Below, piece by piece: positions 38,001-50,052 of a stretch of DNA of 64,000 bases (its first letter is position 1; each line of letters starts with the position of its first letter). Below the pieces are notes generated by a model that worked only from the letters and a program-made list of their open reading frames with translations, did no database searches and was not told the origin of the DNA. Location: contig RQOL01000718.1 of the NCBI GenBank assembly GCA_013076295.1, positions 4,030,001-4,094,000 of the forward strand. The letters are read 5' to 3'. Source of the DNA: Sanderia malayensis. Its lineage: Eukaryota; Cnidaria; Scyphozoa; Semaeostomeae; Pelagiidae. Both the position numbers and the translations under genes were made by a program.

Positions 38001-41000
38001 AATTCTCATGGTAACTATAATAAACTATTGTTCATATACGCCGTAGACCATCAAATTCGATGAACCATTGGGACTAGCTCCAACCTCGAACCCAGGGCCC
38101 TTCTAGCTTCGCTGACATGGCCCTGGTACCTACCTCGCAATTATTGATTGTGATTGGCTAATCGATTAACAATAGAAGTTGCATAAGTTAGTCACCCCGG
38201 GAATTTCAAGAATTAATTTTCAAGAAAGGCAAGCAAAACAAGGGAAAATGTGCCGACAATGTGAGAGAAAACGTGACCCTGCATTGTTGTTATTTACTAT
38301 GCTTCACGAGTAAAACCCCAACAAGAATTTTAAAAACCTTTCGATGATGACAGGAGAAAATTATAAACAGGTGATAGCTTCATTTCTTTTTTTCAATCCG
38401 AGATATTTTCAAATTTACTTCGGCCTGTCTGCAGCGCCTAGGCCCAGCAAAAACGTAGGATTTCGGACTGATTTGTTTTTAATTTTGAGGCTTACAGTTT
38501 TGAAAATGATTAATAATATCAAGTTTAAAGCTATATATAGACTTTACGTTTAACTCAGACGTTATTTTGCTTTTTACACGGTTGAAAACAAGTAGTTCGG
38601 CATAGGCGAAGGCCAATTGAGCTCAACAAAAATAACTGTTGTACTCCTCCAAAATGAAAGTTTGCTTCGTCAATTTATGAAATTAAGTTTCAAACACTTT
38701 TGATGAATATTCTCTTTGGCCTAATCTTCAACTTGGAATGTTATTTTTAATTATGTGAATTTACATGCACCTGTTGCTCAAAAATTACGATTGAAATCGG
38801 ATAAAACCGATATAATCACATTCAATTTCCGTGTGTTTTGATGTTTTTTTATAAAATTCGCACAGCAACATGCCCGGGGGAATTCAGGAATTAAAAAAAA
38901 GACTCTCTGACAAACATTAATCCCAAATAATTCCAAAATTGTCACAGAGAAAACTAAATTGTAGACGAAACAAAATGGCGAGGAGGCTTGAGCGACGCTA
39001 ATTATGCTATATTTACCCTGATATTTTAACTTCATGTATGTTTTTGCATAATTAAATGGAATAAATTAACACCAAATCTGCAGGTAGGTACCAGGGCCAT
39101 GTCAGCGAAGCTAGAAGGGCCCTGGGTTCGAGGTTGGGACTAGCTCTGCTATTCCTTGCGCAGAGGCCTCCACTGCGCAGAAGCATCCACTGTATTAGAT
39201 ACAAAATGTGCATTTTAAATGCAGCCCCTTTCGATAAAACTAATGTTCCTTAGTGAGAAATTTGCCCTGTCTAATACGAAATAATATTATTGAGGTTTTG
39301 CTATCCAATATTCTTCTTCTTTCATATTTTCAACATCTAATTGCTGTGTTTTTCTTTGTTTGCTGAAGAAACTTCGAATATGCTTCGAATTTACGATGGC
39401 GATATTACGAACCCGCATGGATGGCGAAACATTCGAGTTTCGAAGGATTCGACAACTCCTGAAGTTCTGGTTCGTCTCTCCATTGTCAACTTGTTTATGC
39501 AAACTTTTTTCTCAAATTTCTTAATTTCAGTTGATCGAGCTAATTTAACTAATTTCAAGGTATGAAAATATTTAAAACACCCGATCCCTAACACTGTTTC
39601 ATTATTTATTAAACTTGAACTTCACGTACTTACTATGAATAATGAAATGTTAATCGAAACTTAAGCCCCTATATACAGTAGAACCTCCATATAACGGACA
39701 CCATATATTGGTAGATGGTTTTGTCCTTTATACAATTGTCCTCTGTTTAAAGTCATTGACTGTAGCTAGATGTACCATCCATTTAATTATCATATTGTTT
39801 TGTGTGTTTATAGAAGGAAGCACTGTTGCAATTTCGTATCACTGAAGAGCAAGATAAATATTACTTGGCAAGGGCAATTTCTGTCAGTAAGTTATTAAAC
39901 ATTAATATTATGAGTATTTCTTCTTCTGGCCAGTAGCGTAGCGAGGGGGGGGCAAGGGGGGGCAGCCGCCCCCCCCAATTCGCAGAAAGTTGGTCTCTGA
40001 GAAAAGTGCAAATGTGCAATAAAATTTGTAGGGGGGTAAGACAAAAAAACAAGGCTTCATTTGCCAAAAAAATTGCCTGTTTGCCCCCCCAATCTTCCCG
40101 CCCTGGCTACGCCACTGCTTCTGGCAGAAGCACATCACAATTATAATATTTGACTTTAGGATCTAATAGTTTTTAAGGTCGTCAAACAAAGTTTAGTTCA
40201 TTTTTAAAATTCATTTTTTCTGTTTTTTAATTGTCTGTAGATTCAGAAAGAAGACTCGAAGACTACGAAAAGCCTTTAAATTTCGTGAAAAATAAAAAAC
40301 CACAATTATTCTTGCGACACAATGTGAATATTTTCTTCATTGACTATCTTTCTTCGTTTAATTTCTTTTATTCACTTCCCTATCAGGCTCATAAGATCTG
40401 TGTAAAATTTAATTGGAAGCTTTGGAAATAATTATGAATTTATTATTTTTAGTCTCTAGATATCAAGCATGGAAAGATTATTGTTTATCGTGGACAGATT
40501 CCGTAAGAAAAATTTCAATTTTTTTCGTACTTTTGACCCACATTAACACGCACATTATTCCCTCAATTTTCCTCATTGCGTACCAGGAATGTACCCTTAC
40601 CCGACAAGATTTTTCACTGAAAACCCGCATATACGAACCAATAGATTAATAATCTCCATGCTAGCATTCACAAAACAATAGAATAAACAACAGCCTATTG
40701 TTTTGAACAATGCGCTGGATGCAAAATTACAGGTTCTTATAAATGGGTTTGCTGTAATTCCACAGTAAGTAAAATATCACAAAAGAATATGACAGCCAAG
40801 GGGCGGTTTTCTCCACCTGAAGGAGCATGACATTTGGTTGTGGGGGCTGTATTGATTCTCGTTTTGTTTCAGATCAAAGCAACCAAGTATTAGCATTGAT
40901 ATTAACCTTCGAACTCCAGCATGGCGTATTGTTGAGCGTGCTCTATGCTCCTTTGATATCGAGGTATATGACGTATCTAGCACTTTTTTCTGATCCCCCA

Positions 41001-44000
41001 ACTGTTTCACCCCTGTTTCAATAATATTTGAGTATTATTGACTTGTTATTTTCTTTCTTAGAATGCAAAAACAGAACATTATTGTCTTGTAGAAAGACAT
41101 TCGCAAAACTCTTCACGTGAGTCATTTCTTTCTTCTTTTTTAGTTTTCATTCTTCTTCACTGTCCTTCTTCATCACTTTGCAATTTCATTAATTTATTTT
41201 CGTTAGAATTGTGCATCATTTTTTATCCTGTTCTTCATATTCTTTGCTATCCTATTTTTAGCTTCAGTTTTTGTATAATTTTTTTATCTTCGTTGTTCAT
41301 TTTTCTTTTATTTTTCGTCATCCTTTGCTCTCTTTCTAATATCTTCACTGCCCCTATCTTCCTAATCACGTCCTCCGAACCCTTTGTTTCTCCTTCCATT
41401 CGGACATTCAAAGCACTATTGTTTGACCCCGTTGTAAATTATTGAATGATATTCTATATCTTTTTCATCTGTAGTTCTACAAAGATATGTCGAAGATGAA
41501 GAATGTTTATGGGAAGATCACATTGGCAAGCGAAAGGTTCTTTTATCTTCGTACTACATTACGAATATTATCTTGCAAATAAATCAACACCGCATATGAA
41601 TGACCTTAAATTAATAAATTTTTTCCCCTTATACACCTTTGTTCTTGTTTTAGCTCTCGTTAGAACAATGCCAATTAACAAGATATTACTTGGAGCCAGT
41701 TCCAAATAAAAGAAGAAAAACTCATCTGTTCGTTGGCAATCTTCCCTGCAACTTAACACGCGAACAATATGAGTTGAAGATCTCTGATATTATTGGAAGT
41801 TGTAAGTCAACAGCTATACCTTGCCTCAAATTGCTCTAACCATGTCAACATATCAGTGATGATGACATTTCTATCTATTTCTGTTTAAATTCTTATCTTT
41901 CTTTTTCTTCATTTTCCATTAGTTTCTATGCTTTTTTCTTCTTTTTTCACGCATTTGGTTCCTATTCTTTTTTATCACCACTCTTCTTTCGTTTTCTTCT
42001 TCATCATACTCCTTTACTTCATTTCTTTCTTTCTACCTTCCATTCCTTTCTGTTCCCCCAGATATCACTTTCCCATAAGCTTATTTCTTTTATTCTCTCT
42101 TTCTCTCGCTTTTATCCAACACTTTACTTGTAAATTCCCACGAACATTAGCTAAAATTATTTGATTATCATTTCAGCCAATGACGATTACTCTATCGTGC
42201 AGCTTTTTCCGCTATCTGGTAAGCTTTTTTTCGTCTCAATCGAACCTCCTGCTATTTTGCTGCGGAAATATTTTAAAACTCAGTATCAACGCCATTTAGT
42301 AATGCATTGATGAGTAATCATTCTGTAAATATGCTTTTTATTAATTGATTTGCATCTGTTTTTGCAGGAGCGTTAGTGGTTTTATTTCAATCAATTGATT
42401 CTTTCATCTCTGGTTACTTCAAACTGAAGGACTCGATGGTTAATGGTCGTCTAGTGAACGTTAAAATTATCCCAAACATCCAGGTAAAGAATTTTCGTTC
42501 AATTCAATCCCAAGTTATACCAATACACCCTGCTAACTGTTGTAAATAAATTTGATTTGTATGAAAAAGTTGGTTTTTCTTGGGGGTCATGATAATTTGT
42601 ATAAAATGTTCTGATTGCAGGATCAACTTGTTCCAAGTACGAGTGTTCCATTATTGGTATTTGTCAACAGCAAAAGTGGGGGAGGACAAGGTGCTAAACT
42701 AATAAACTTCTTCCAAAGAATATTAAACCCCCATCAAGTGTTCGATCTTATGGAAGAAGGACCACTTCCAGGGTAAGCATTTTGTTTGTTTGTTTATTTA
42801 TTTTTTCATTTATTTGTTTATTTGCTGGTTTCTTTGTTTTTCCTTTGTTTCGTTGTTTGTAATATTTAGTCATTAATTTGTTTCATTGTTTTGTTATTTC
42901 TTGCTGTCTGGTTTTTGTTTATTATCTTTTTGCTCTGTATTTTTGTTTATCATTCTTGTCCACGTGTTGTTGATGTTTACATTTATCACCCTATTTATCA
43001 ATCGTTTTCTTTTATATTTCTTTGGGCATACCACGTTTTCTAACCTTTCTTAATTACTTTTGTTTTCAGATTTTACACATTCAGAGATATTCATCAGTTT
43101 CGAATTCTTATCTGCGGTGGTGATGGGACATTCGGTTGGATCTTATCTTCAATTGATGAAGTAAACAGAATATCTCTTTTGAAATGCAAAGAACCGGCAT
43201 CTGCATTGCTGCCACTTGGTACAGGTATGCTCAATTCTATTAATTCCGTCTACTTCGGCAGGGGGTTTTGATATTTTCTGTCTTCTTATAGAGACCGCAT
43301 GGAATTATGTTTAAAAGTTTGTGAGTACAGTCAAACCTGCATAGTTCGAACTCGTGTGATTCGAAATCTATTTAATTCGAACGAAATTCTCTGTCCCTTC
43401 AAGGATCACTAATGAACCAACTCTTATAAAACAAACCTCTATAATTCGAGCTTTTTGTAATTCGAACATTTTCACGCTTCCCCAGGGTGTTCGAATTAGA
43501 CAGTGTTGACTGTATAATGATTCTAGGCTGAAAAATAAATACATTATATGCTTTTTAAATAGAGTTTAGCGACAAGAAAAGCCTTTTTTAAATTAATTTA
43601 TCAAAATATCAAAAATAGTGATATTTTTACCTCAATCAAACCATCATTCTTGCTTTTACATGCTGAAAATTTTAAGCATGATCACATGCAGCTTCTAAAA
43701 AAAAGCACACAAAATGAGCCTCATTTGCATGCATAATAGTTTGGGGGTTCAGCGGGTAGAACATCGCTTGCATCTCTATTAGCAAGGTAATCTTTTAATC
43801 CTATCCGTGCGTCCTCAAGGTAACGATTTGGCTCGTGTTTTGAATTGGGGATCTGGTCATACAGGCAGTGATGATCTAATGGCAATATTCCCAGCCATTG
43901 ACGAAGCAGCGGAAGCATACCTTGACAGGTAATAATATCCCTGTTTGCTCTGCCACATACCCCCTGACAAACCTTGAATCCTAATGACTTCTACGCACAC

Positions 44001-46236
44001 TGATCATCCTCCACCGGGTGTTACACTTATGATTTTGTATTGTTCTGTTTCCAGATGGAACGTTATGTTTGACTTTGCGCCCTCGCCGAACCCGCTCTCC
44101 CCTGAGGAGGAGCAAGCAAATGTTATCATTATGAATAATTATATTGGTATTGGATTGGATGCTGTTCTGGCTTTGGATTTCCACTTGGCCAGGGAGGAAC
44201 AGCCGGATAAGTTCAATAGCAGGTGACTCTTATTGCGAACAATAGCCATTGCAGTTGTGGTGCAATCTATAAAGGTGCCTTGCTGTGCTAATGTTGCAAA
44301 CTTTGCTCTTCAGATTGAGAAATAAAGGTGTCTATTTCAAATCTGGTTTGAAAAACATGGGCAAGAGCTCCAATTTGAATTTGCAAGATAAAATTGATTT
44401 AGAGGTGTGTTTCTAATTATTTCTATTCGTCTTTTTTTGGTATAGATAACATGAATACGTTTCTGAGACTGAATTTGTACTGAATAATCATAGCGCTGAA
44501 CAGTTTTTGTATTCTTGCCAGAAGATTTCATGTATTCATTGATGAGTAAGATATTTGGATCTTTATTTTTTTTGTTTAGGTTGATGGAAAGAGAATCACG
44601 ATGCCAAATATTGGCGGATTACTTATTCAAAGTATTTCCAGGTCGGTAAATTATTTCATTTTTATTATTGTTATTATATTATTGCTCTTTTTCACTTTCT
44701 TACTCCAACTTCAATTTGTTCTTTTAACATTTACTCTTCTGTCTTTTGTCTATTTATCTTTCATTATCTTTTTCTTTATCGTCATCTTCTTCACATTTAT
44801 TTTCCTGTTTTTTCTGTTCAATGATGCGTATTTAATAATTTCCCTTATTTTTATAAAATTTATTCTTATATTTATATATAATTATATTTATTTTGCTTTG
44901 TACTTATTTATTCAGCTGGGCTGGTGGTTCTGATCCATGGGGCAAAGAAAAAGACGAAGTGAGTATCCATCGTTCCTGCCATTCTTCTCTTTTGGTCTTC
45001 TTCATTTTTAATCGTCTTCTTTTCATCATTTTTATTCTTCATTTTGCTCCTCATTTGTTCTTGTTTTCCTTACTTAGACTGATTACATAATCCCCTTGCT
45101 TTCCCTGCGCTCTATTCATATCGCTTCGGGAAAGGATAGCACCAACCTTGAACCCAGGGCCACAATGTAAACAGTTGTAGCATTAACATAGTTGTCAGCA
45201 AAGGAAAAAGGGCCCTGGGTTCGAGGTTGGGATATAATTTCATATTTTTTTCCGAAGTGATATGAATAGAGCACATTTAAGCAAGGGAGTAATGTAATAA
45301 GAATATTCCTTGCTCTTCATTGCACTTTATCACAACCATTATTCTTACAATGCTACATCCTCCCACCTTTACATACTTTAAGTGTATGACAAGCAACATC
45401 ATTCCATTTTCTTTACTTGAATCTCGTAGAAATTCAAGATTCCCTCGCACAGTGATGGTATCATCGAAGTCATGGGATTCACTGGCGTTGTGCACATGGG
45501 CAGAATAAAAAGCGGACTGTCATCTGCAATACGCATTTGCCAAGGCAGCCAGGTACGTCATGACCCACCAATATCTCCCCCCCCCCATGCCTGCGAGATC
45601 CTCCTTTTAATATAAAACGCATTCTTGTATTGTCAAAGGAGTAAAAATTCCTGGTTGCTTTGTTTTGCTATTAGATCAGTGCTAATTTCTGCGTTATCGG
45701 TTCTTTTTTTAGTTGAATATCAAATTAAAGACCGAAATTCCAATGCAAATTGACGGCGAACCTTGGATGCAACAGCCGTGTGACGTCATCATTAGACCCA
45801 CTCTTGCACAGGTGAGGGTTATGTGATATTTTGAACAGACAACTTTAATAAGTCAATCATACCGTTTAATTCGAATCACTCCACGTATCGCGCACGTTTC
45901 TGTCTCCATTTATCTCCACTGAATTTGCGAATGCTTCAAATTTGAACCTGGATAGCTCGAAATTTCGTCAATTTTGGGAAATTTTTATTTATTCTGGGCC
46001 ATGCTTGTATTCAACTCTTTGCCTGTGCGTTCGGAGAAACCTTTTCTACCTCCTAATGTCTACTCCCACTGTTTTTGTGTGTAGAAACGGTAGTTGGCGT
46101 GACTATTATCTCATTTATGAATTTTTCCCAGGCAAAGATGTTGTTCAAAAATCCGCCATTACGAAAGCGCCTCTCTTCCAAACAACTCGCTTCGGCAAAG
46201 CCATGTTCTTCGTCATCTACTTTAGCACTGACTTAA
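32047..46236 (+). CDS. DGKQ: Diacylglycerol kinase theta
   Basis: Twenty-seven exons give 886 residues (human 942): 32047-32173, 34523-34572, 34814-34913, 36256-36344, 36958-37089, 37254-37401, 37924-38010, 39369-39469, 39814-39886, 40241-40323, 40453-40502, 40873-40963, 41062-41116, 41475-41536, 41654-41801, 42177-42218, 42368-42483, 42621-42772, 43070-43224, 43820-43928, 44055-44222, 44314-44404, 44580-44641, 44916-44958, 45430-45552, 45713-45811, 46132-46236. It phosphorylates diacylglycerol to phosphatidic acid. Three C1 zinc fingers come first ([34 protein letters not shown]), then a Ras-association-type region (about 249-330, LRIYDGD to LFLRHN), then the catalytic domain from about 527 ([11 protein letters not shown]) with the ATP-site GGDGT at 585-589, LPLGTGNDLAR, and the accessory domain ([17 protein letters not shown]). 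Three C1 domains plus RA mark type V (theta). The exon 2 donor is the one uncertain junction. Confidence 0.93.
34028..34209. mobile_element. Small inverted-repeat element (MITE) in DGK intron 1
   Basis: GGCCCTTTTACACTGC at the left pairs with GCCCAGTGTAAACGGGGC at the right. An inner palindrome (ATCACTTTTGATCCGTATC...) lies next to the left end. The design resembles hAT-type MITEs. Target duplications are not clear. Confidence 0.55.
36620..36950. repeat. 29-bp minisatellite abutting DGK exon 5
   Basis: About eleven imperfect units of the form CACATAGATTGAATGACC/CATTTATCGAT with a 29-bp period. The array merges into the acceptor region of exon 5 (exon starts at 36958), so its last units lie where the pyrimidine tract and branch point belong. 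TGATCGAT-rich sequence from 36420 is a degenerate extension. Confidence 0.85.
37434..37540 (+). repeat. tRNA-derived sequence in DGK intron 6
   Basis: The segment contains an A-box-like TAGCTTAGTGGTTAAGG, preceded by a 22-bp tandem copy (TAGCCCAGTGGTTAAGG). A B-box GAGTTCGAATCC follows about 45 bases later. Spacing suits a tRNA, but a full acceptor stem is not evident, so this is more likely a SINE head or tRNA pseudogene than a working tRNA. Confidence 0.6.
38072..39145. mobile_element. Non-autonomous hAT-type element, 1058 bp, in DGK intron 7
   Basis: The element spans 38080-39137 and is flanked by the perfect 8-bp direct repeat GACTAGCT (38072-38079 and 39138-39145). Its terminal inverted repeats are about 55 bp, beginning CCAACCTCGAACCCAGGGCC and including TAGCTTCGCTGACATGGCCC. 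The 8-bp target duplication points to the hAT superfamily. No transposase frame is present inside. It is inserted between the exon 7 (Ser-rich linker) and exon 8 (RA region) of DGK-theta and should be spliced out. Confidence 0.88.
39674..39764. mobile_element. Short pogo/Tigger-like MITE remnant
   Basis: TACAGTAGAACCTCCATATA at the left and GACTGTA at the right, with TA at both edges, are the usual ends of pogo-related MITEs. Only 91 bp remain, in DGK intron 8 just before exon 9. Confidence 0.55.
39923..40125. mobile_element. 187-bp hAT-type MITE with 8-bp target duplication
   Basis: The element at 39931-40117 begins CAGTAGCGTAGCGAGGG and ends CCCTGGCTACGCCACTG. It is flanked by the perfect direct repeat CTTCTGGC (39923-39930 and 40118-40125). 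CAGTGGCGTAGC-type ends are widespread in hAT MITEs. The body is rich in G and C runs. It lies in DGK intron 9. Confidence 0.88.
43326..43514. mobile_element. Pogo/Tigger-like MITE in DGK intron 19
   Basis: The left end is TA-CAGTCAAACCTGCATAG and the right end inverts to TA-CAGTCAACACTGTC. TTCGAA motifs repeat in both orientations through the body. TA flanks fit pogo/mariner integration. There is no coding capacity. Confidence 0.7.
45081..45299. mobile_element. Composite palindromic MITE in DGK intron 24
   Basis: An outer pair (ATTACAT...CCTTGCTT and AAGCAAGG...ATGTAAT, with GCTCTATTCATATC inside) encloses an inner pair, CCAACCTTGAACCCAGGGCC and GGCCCTGGGTTCGAGGTTGG. The inner pair equals the ends of the hAT-type element at 38080-39137. 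The whole 200-bp stretch could fold into one hairpin. Confidence 0.75.
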
Positions 46237-47270
46237 TATCCGACCTCAACTTCTGTGGCCTGGTGTTTCATATTTATATAACTAACTATGGAACTAATGA
46301 TAATGAGCTAATGTTGAATATAGAAATTAGTAGATAAAGTTGCACGTGATGATAACTATGTAGTTCCAGTGACCTAAAACTTTGCCAAATAGGGGGGGGG
46401 GGCACCACAATGAAAAGGGTGTGTACTCTCACGGAAAGAAATTTGTATCCATAAAAGATTAAAAGATGCATTCGTTATGGTCAATGGAAAAGTGGGTGGG
46501 GGGGACTCTCACGCCATTGCTATAACACTGAGATCTCGAGAAATATGTGTTACTTTTAACATGTTTAGATTTAGTGCGGGAAAATTTAAAATTTGGCTTG
46601 CGATAGATAGCTACGATGCATCGCCCTTAACTTTTTAACTGCCAACCTCCCATAGGGCAAGCATTTCAAAATATTGTAATGTTAAGATAGTTAATTAAAA
46701 ACGTCAAATTTCAGTAATATTGGAATTGGAATAGCAACATTCATAAGAGGTATATAGAAGATTTAGATTGTATTGTAAAAGTATGTTCCTGTAAAAAAGA
46801 GCTGTAGAGGATAATTTTCGCAAATAGACCCTATTTATTTGCAATAATTTTAGCAATATTAAATTTTATCAAATTTTACTACATAACATATAACTTTAAT
46901 TGTATGCTATACTTTAGTTACAGGAATTTGAATTCGCAAATTTCAATTTTCAGAGTGTGTTATGCCTGTCGACAGGCTGAAGTGAATTGTTGACCAAATA
47001 TAATATTTATTTCTCTTTCTCGAACTTGATTTTTATTCGGTTTCTCAACTTTTTACTGCAATGTATGAAATTTTTTCATCAACGATAATGACCGGAAATG
47101 ACGAGCACCACGTGATGTTTTATTTCCCAGTTGTCGGCGACGTCATCGTTTCATAACGAGGCTCACTTATGAATGTGTGTGGGATGACAACATTGCAAAG
47201 AGGAAATATTTTTACAGATCGAAAAGTGAAATATTTTTTGCTTGATTAAACAATTTAAAATTAATATAAA
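46237..47270. other. Intergenic, 3' of DGK and promoter of TPD52-like gene
   Basis: No gene is seen. GGGGGG runs lie near 46392 and 46498. CACGTGATG and GACGTCATCG motifs at 47109-47145, about 150 bp before the next ATG, are E-box-like and CRE-like sites that could belong to the TPD52-like promoter. Confidence 0.45.
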
Positions 47271-49267
47271 ATGGAAGTGGGACGGCTAGAAACTGAGGGG
47301 AAGGATAGTACGATATCTGAAGCAACTGATGAAATTAATTTGAGCAAATATCAAGAACCAACTGCTGAGGAAGATGCTGCCATTGCGTTGCGAAAAGAGC
47401 AAATCAAAGCTGAAGTCACTGAGGTTAGTTTGTCAGGGCCTCCTCACCTAGTAGAACTTCCAAAGCTCGGTTCAGATATTGTATCAGTGTTCAATTTATC
47501 ACTTTGCTAAGAATCAGAGTTACCGGGGAAACTTGTTCATGATATTGCTACTGTATCAAAGGGTTTTTCTGATCAGAGGTAGGAAAAGGGCGAGAGATCA
47601 CGAACATACGAAATAACCAGATTTGCCAAATGAAAATGAATGATCTTTGTTATTTTACTAAATAGCTCGAAGATGATATACAGACGCTAAAAACCGCCCT
47701 TGCAAGAAAAGAAGCACACTTGGCAGAACTGAAGAAAGAATTGGGCGTAACGAGGTGGTCGCAGTTTAGAGATGGAGTCAGTCAAAAGTATCAAGCTTAT
47801 CAGAGTTCTCAAGTGTGAGTTTCCATACTGTTTTGCTTGTTTTTCATTGTGTAATAATATATCACTTGTTAACTTAGTTGGATAGCTTATTGTTCAATAT
47901 AATTAAGATGGAATTGATTATCTATTGGTTTGAAAAATGTAACTTTTTTGCCTTTGAAGGTACAGCAAACTATCAGCTGCATCAACCACAACCAAACAAT
48001 CTCTTGGCGCTGCAGGGGAAAAAACATCTGCAGCTTTTAAAAGTTTTGGAAGTGCCACGGCAAAGAAGTGGCAGGATATTCGGTGAGACACAAAGGCTGT
48101 TCATATCCAGCTAATAACTTTAAAATTCAATGATTAATACTCCACATGGTTTGTTCTTGGTTGAATTTAGCAATAATATGCAAACTCTTCAATCTTCAAT
48201 AAATAAAGGCTTTACAACCATTATGGAGTATTAAAATAAATAATAAATAAATAAATAAATAGATCAATGATAAATGAAAAACTAACGTTTAAGTTTGTCA
48301 ATGCTTATATCAATTGTTGATACATGTATGGCAGCCTGTATCTGAATAATTATTATAGGTGGTGTTTTTTACATTTCTGCTTACAGTTTTCAATATTTCA
48401 TTTCTAGTGACTCGCCAACATTTCATTCCATGGAAGAAAAAATGTGGGCCACAACGGGTGCAATTAAGGTGAGAATTTCTTAAATTATTCATGTTATGTT
48501 ATATTTCAGGAAGATGAGCATATTAAATTGTTAAATAGCTACAGAATAAGCTTATTAAACAAAATATTCAGCAGTACTCAAGCAGTTAAAATAAAGTTTA
48601 GCCATTCAGATTAATTAATTGGGATAATAGCATAATTTAGATATTCTGTGTCAATAATCTGCGGAGATAAGATTATTCTTATTTCTTTTTAGAAGTCAAT
48701 TTTTGGTGTAGCCTTTACAGCTAGACGTGCTATTTCAAGAACCTCAAATTAATACATTTTAAATTATTATTTTGCTAAAAATATTCAAAGTCTAAATTAG
48801 ATAACATTATTGTTAAATTACAAATTAAAAATGAATTAATTTGTGGTTTTTCTAGAAAGCTTAATTTATTTTACTGCTTGAGGTTTATTTTCATTATTCA
48901 TTTGATTGTTTTAAAGTCTGTAAGTTAGTTGTAAATTATTGAATAATTATAAATAATTCAGACACTGCTTATGCACCATTTTTTAAGAGGATAATAATAA
49001 CAATAATAATGTTATGTCATAAAAGAATACTGAAGATATTTTACTTCAGAAAAACTGAACTAATATGCTATAAACGATATAAAACTTTGTGAACTAATGG
49101 AATGGAAATATAATTTATGATGCACATGAAGTTATTTTTAAAACGTAGCCATGAAACCAAATGTATTTCACTTTTATTTTCAGGCTAAATTAGGAGTCCA
49201 AAAACCTGATCCCGCTGTCACCCCATCTGAGACAAATGGATCTTCTGCTCAACCATCAGCAATATGA
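47271..49267 (+). CDS. TPD52: Tumor protein D52-like (TPD52 family)
   Basis: Five exons (47271-47423, 47666-47814, 47960-48082, 48408-48468, 49184-49267) give 189 residues. The acidic N-terminus leads into the family coiled coil (KEQIKAEVTELEDDIQTLKTALARKEAHLAELKKELGV). The conserved second half follows (SQKYQAYQSSQVYSKLSAAST, GEKTSAAFKSFGSATAKKW, SPTFHSMEEK) and parallels human GQKASAAFSSVGS and SPTFKSFEEK. D52 proteins are small cytoplasmic, vesicle-associated adaptors that dimerise through the coiled coil; no enzyme activity is known. AATAAA at 49281 is a likely poly(A) signal. TPD52, TPD52L1 and TPD52L2 are vertebrate duplicates, so only the family is assignable. The gene converges with FAM241B, with under 400 bp between stop codons. 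Confidence 0.93.
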
Positions 49268-49644
49268 CACAAAAATATTCAATAAAACAATCAGTTTTTA
49301 ATTTAATGATTATTATGTTATTTGCTTGCTAAAGATTTCACTTTTATATTCAATTCAAGTAGTTGCAAAGTATTTTGGGATTGGTTTTTAGGAAATATAA
49401 TTGATTTATTTTTGTACAAGGTATAAGATGTATTGTCTCTAGTTTATGTAAAATGTTTTCTAGTATTATTTGCTCAATAAAAAGGGATAATTTAAGAGCT
49501 TTATCTCTCATAGACGGCACAGAAGATGTCAAGAAAATAGATGACAGGCAAACAGTTTCAATAGGTGCTACATTTATCTACTTTCATTATACATAAATTC
49601 TTTTCTTGCATACTTTTACAAACTAAAATTACCACTAAAATATT

Positions 49645-50052
49645 TCAAGGTCCCGCATTATGTCTCTGAAATAAGAACCAGACAACCCCAACAATTATCA
49701 ACCCTTTGATGCCATAGAAAACCAACGCCAACAAAAATGCCACTGTAAAGATTGGCTCAATTACATATGCTCCAACGTTCCATGGTTGTAGCCCCATTTC
49801 CATTAATTTGTTATTGATTCCCTGAAATGGGGAACCCACACGTTGACCAGGGTGCTGTGCGGCCCCACCACCCATCATACCTCCTAATCCAAAAGCAGAT
49901 CGACCTAATCCAGTTCCAGATTGTTGTTGTTGTTGTTGCGATTGTCTCAATCTTGGATCTGACCAACCTTGTTGTTGTCTCTGGCGTCTTTCCCATTCAA
50001 CTGCTCTTGGGTCATCGTCTGGGACTATTTCTCCATCTATTATCTTCACCAT
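49645..50052 (-). CDS. FAM241B: FAM241B-like small membrane protein
   Basis: The gene encodes 135 residues in one exon. The start MVKIIDGEIVPDDDPR closely parallels FAM241B (C10orf35), as do the amphipathic NKLMEMGLQPWNVG segment and the final hydrophobic stretch (about 98-127, IEPIFTVAFLLALVFYGIKGLIIVG in part). A Gln-rich then Gly-rich linker (about 38-66) is longer than in human (121 residues). It is a membrane protein of poorly known role. It is either a single-span protein or a hairpin in an internal membrane. The ATG has the family's exact N-terminus, so the start is well supported. A minus-strand AATAAA lies near 49405, overlapping the 3' flank of the convergent TPD52-like gene. Confidence 0.9.
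   Translation of the reverse strand: MVKIIDGEIVPDDDPRAVEWERRQRQQQGWSDPRLRQSQQQQQQSGTGLGRSAFGLGGMMGGGAAQHPGQRVGSPFQGINNKLMEMGLQPWNVGAYVIEPIFTVAFLLALVFYGIKGLIIVGVVWFLFQRHNAGP

Noticed and set aside
39531..39559. Possible DGK exon after TTAATTTCAG
   Set aside because: It puts a stop codon in frame after exon 8. Splicing straight to 39814 matches the RA region.
44601..44933. 110-codon hydrophobic frame resembling a multi-span membrane protein
   Set aside because: It starts inside DGK exon 23 and continues through a T-rich intron. T-rich DNA always reads as Phe/Leu/Ile.
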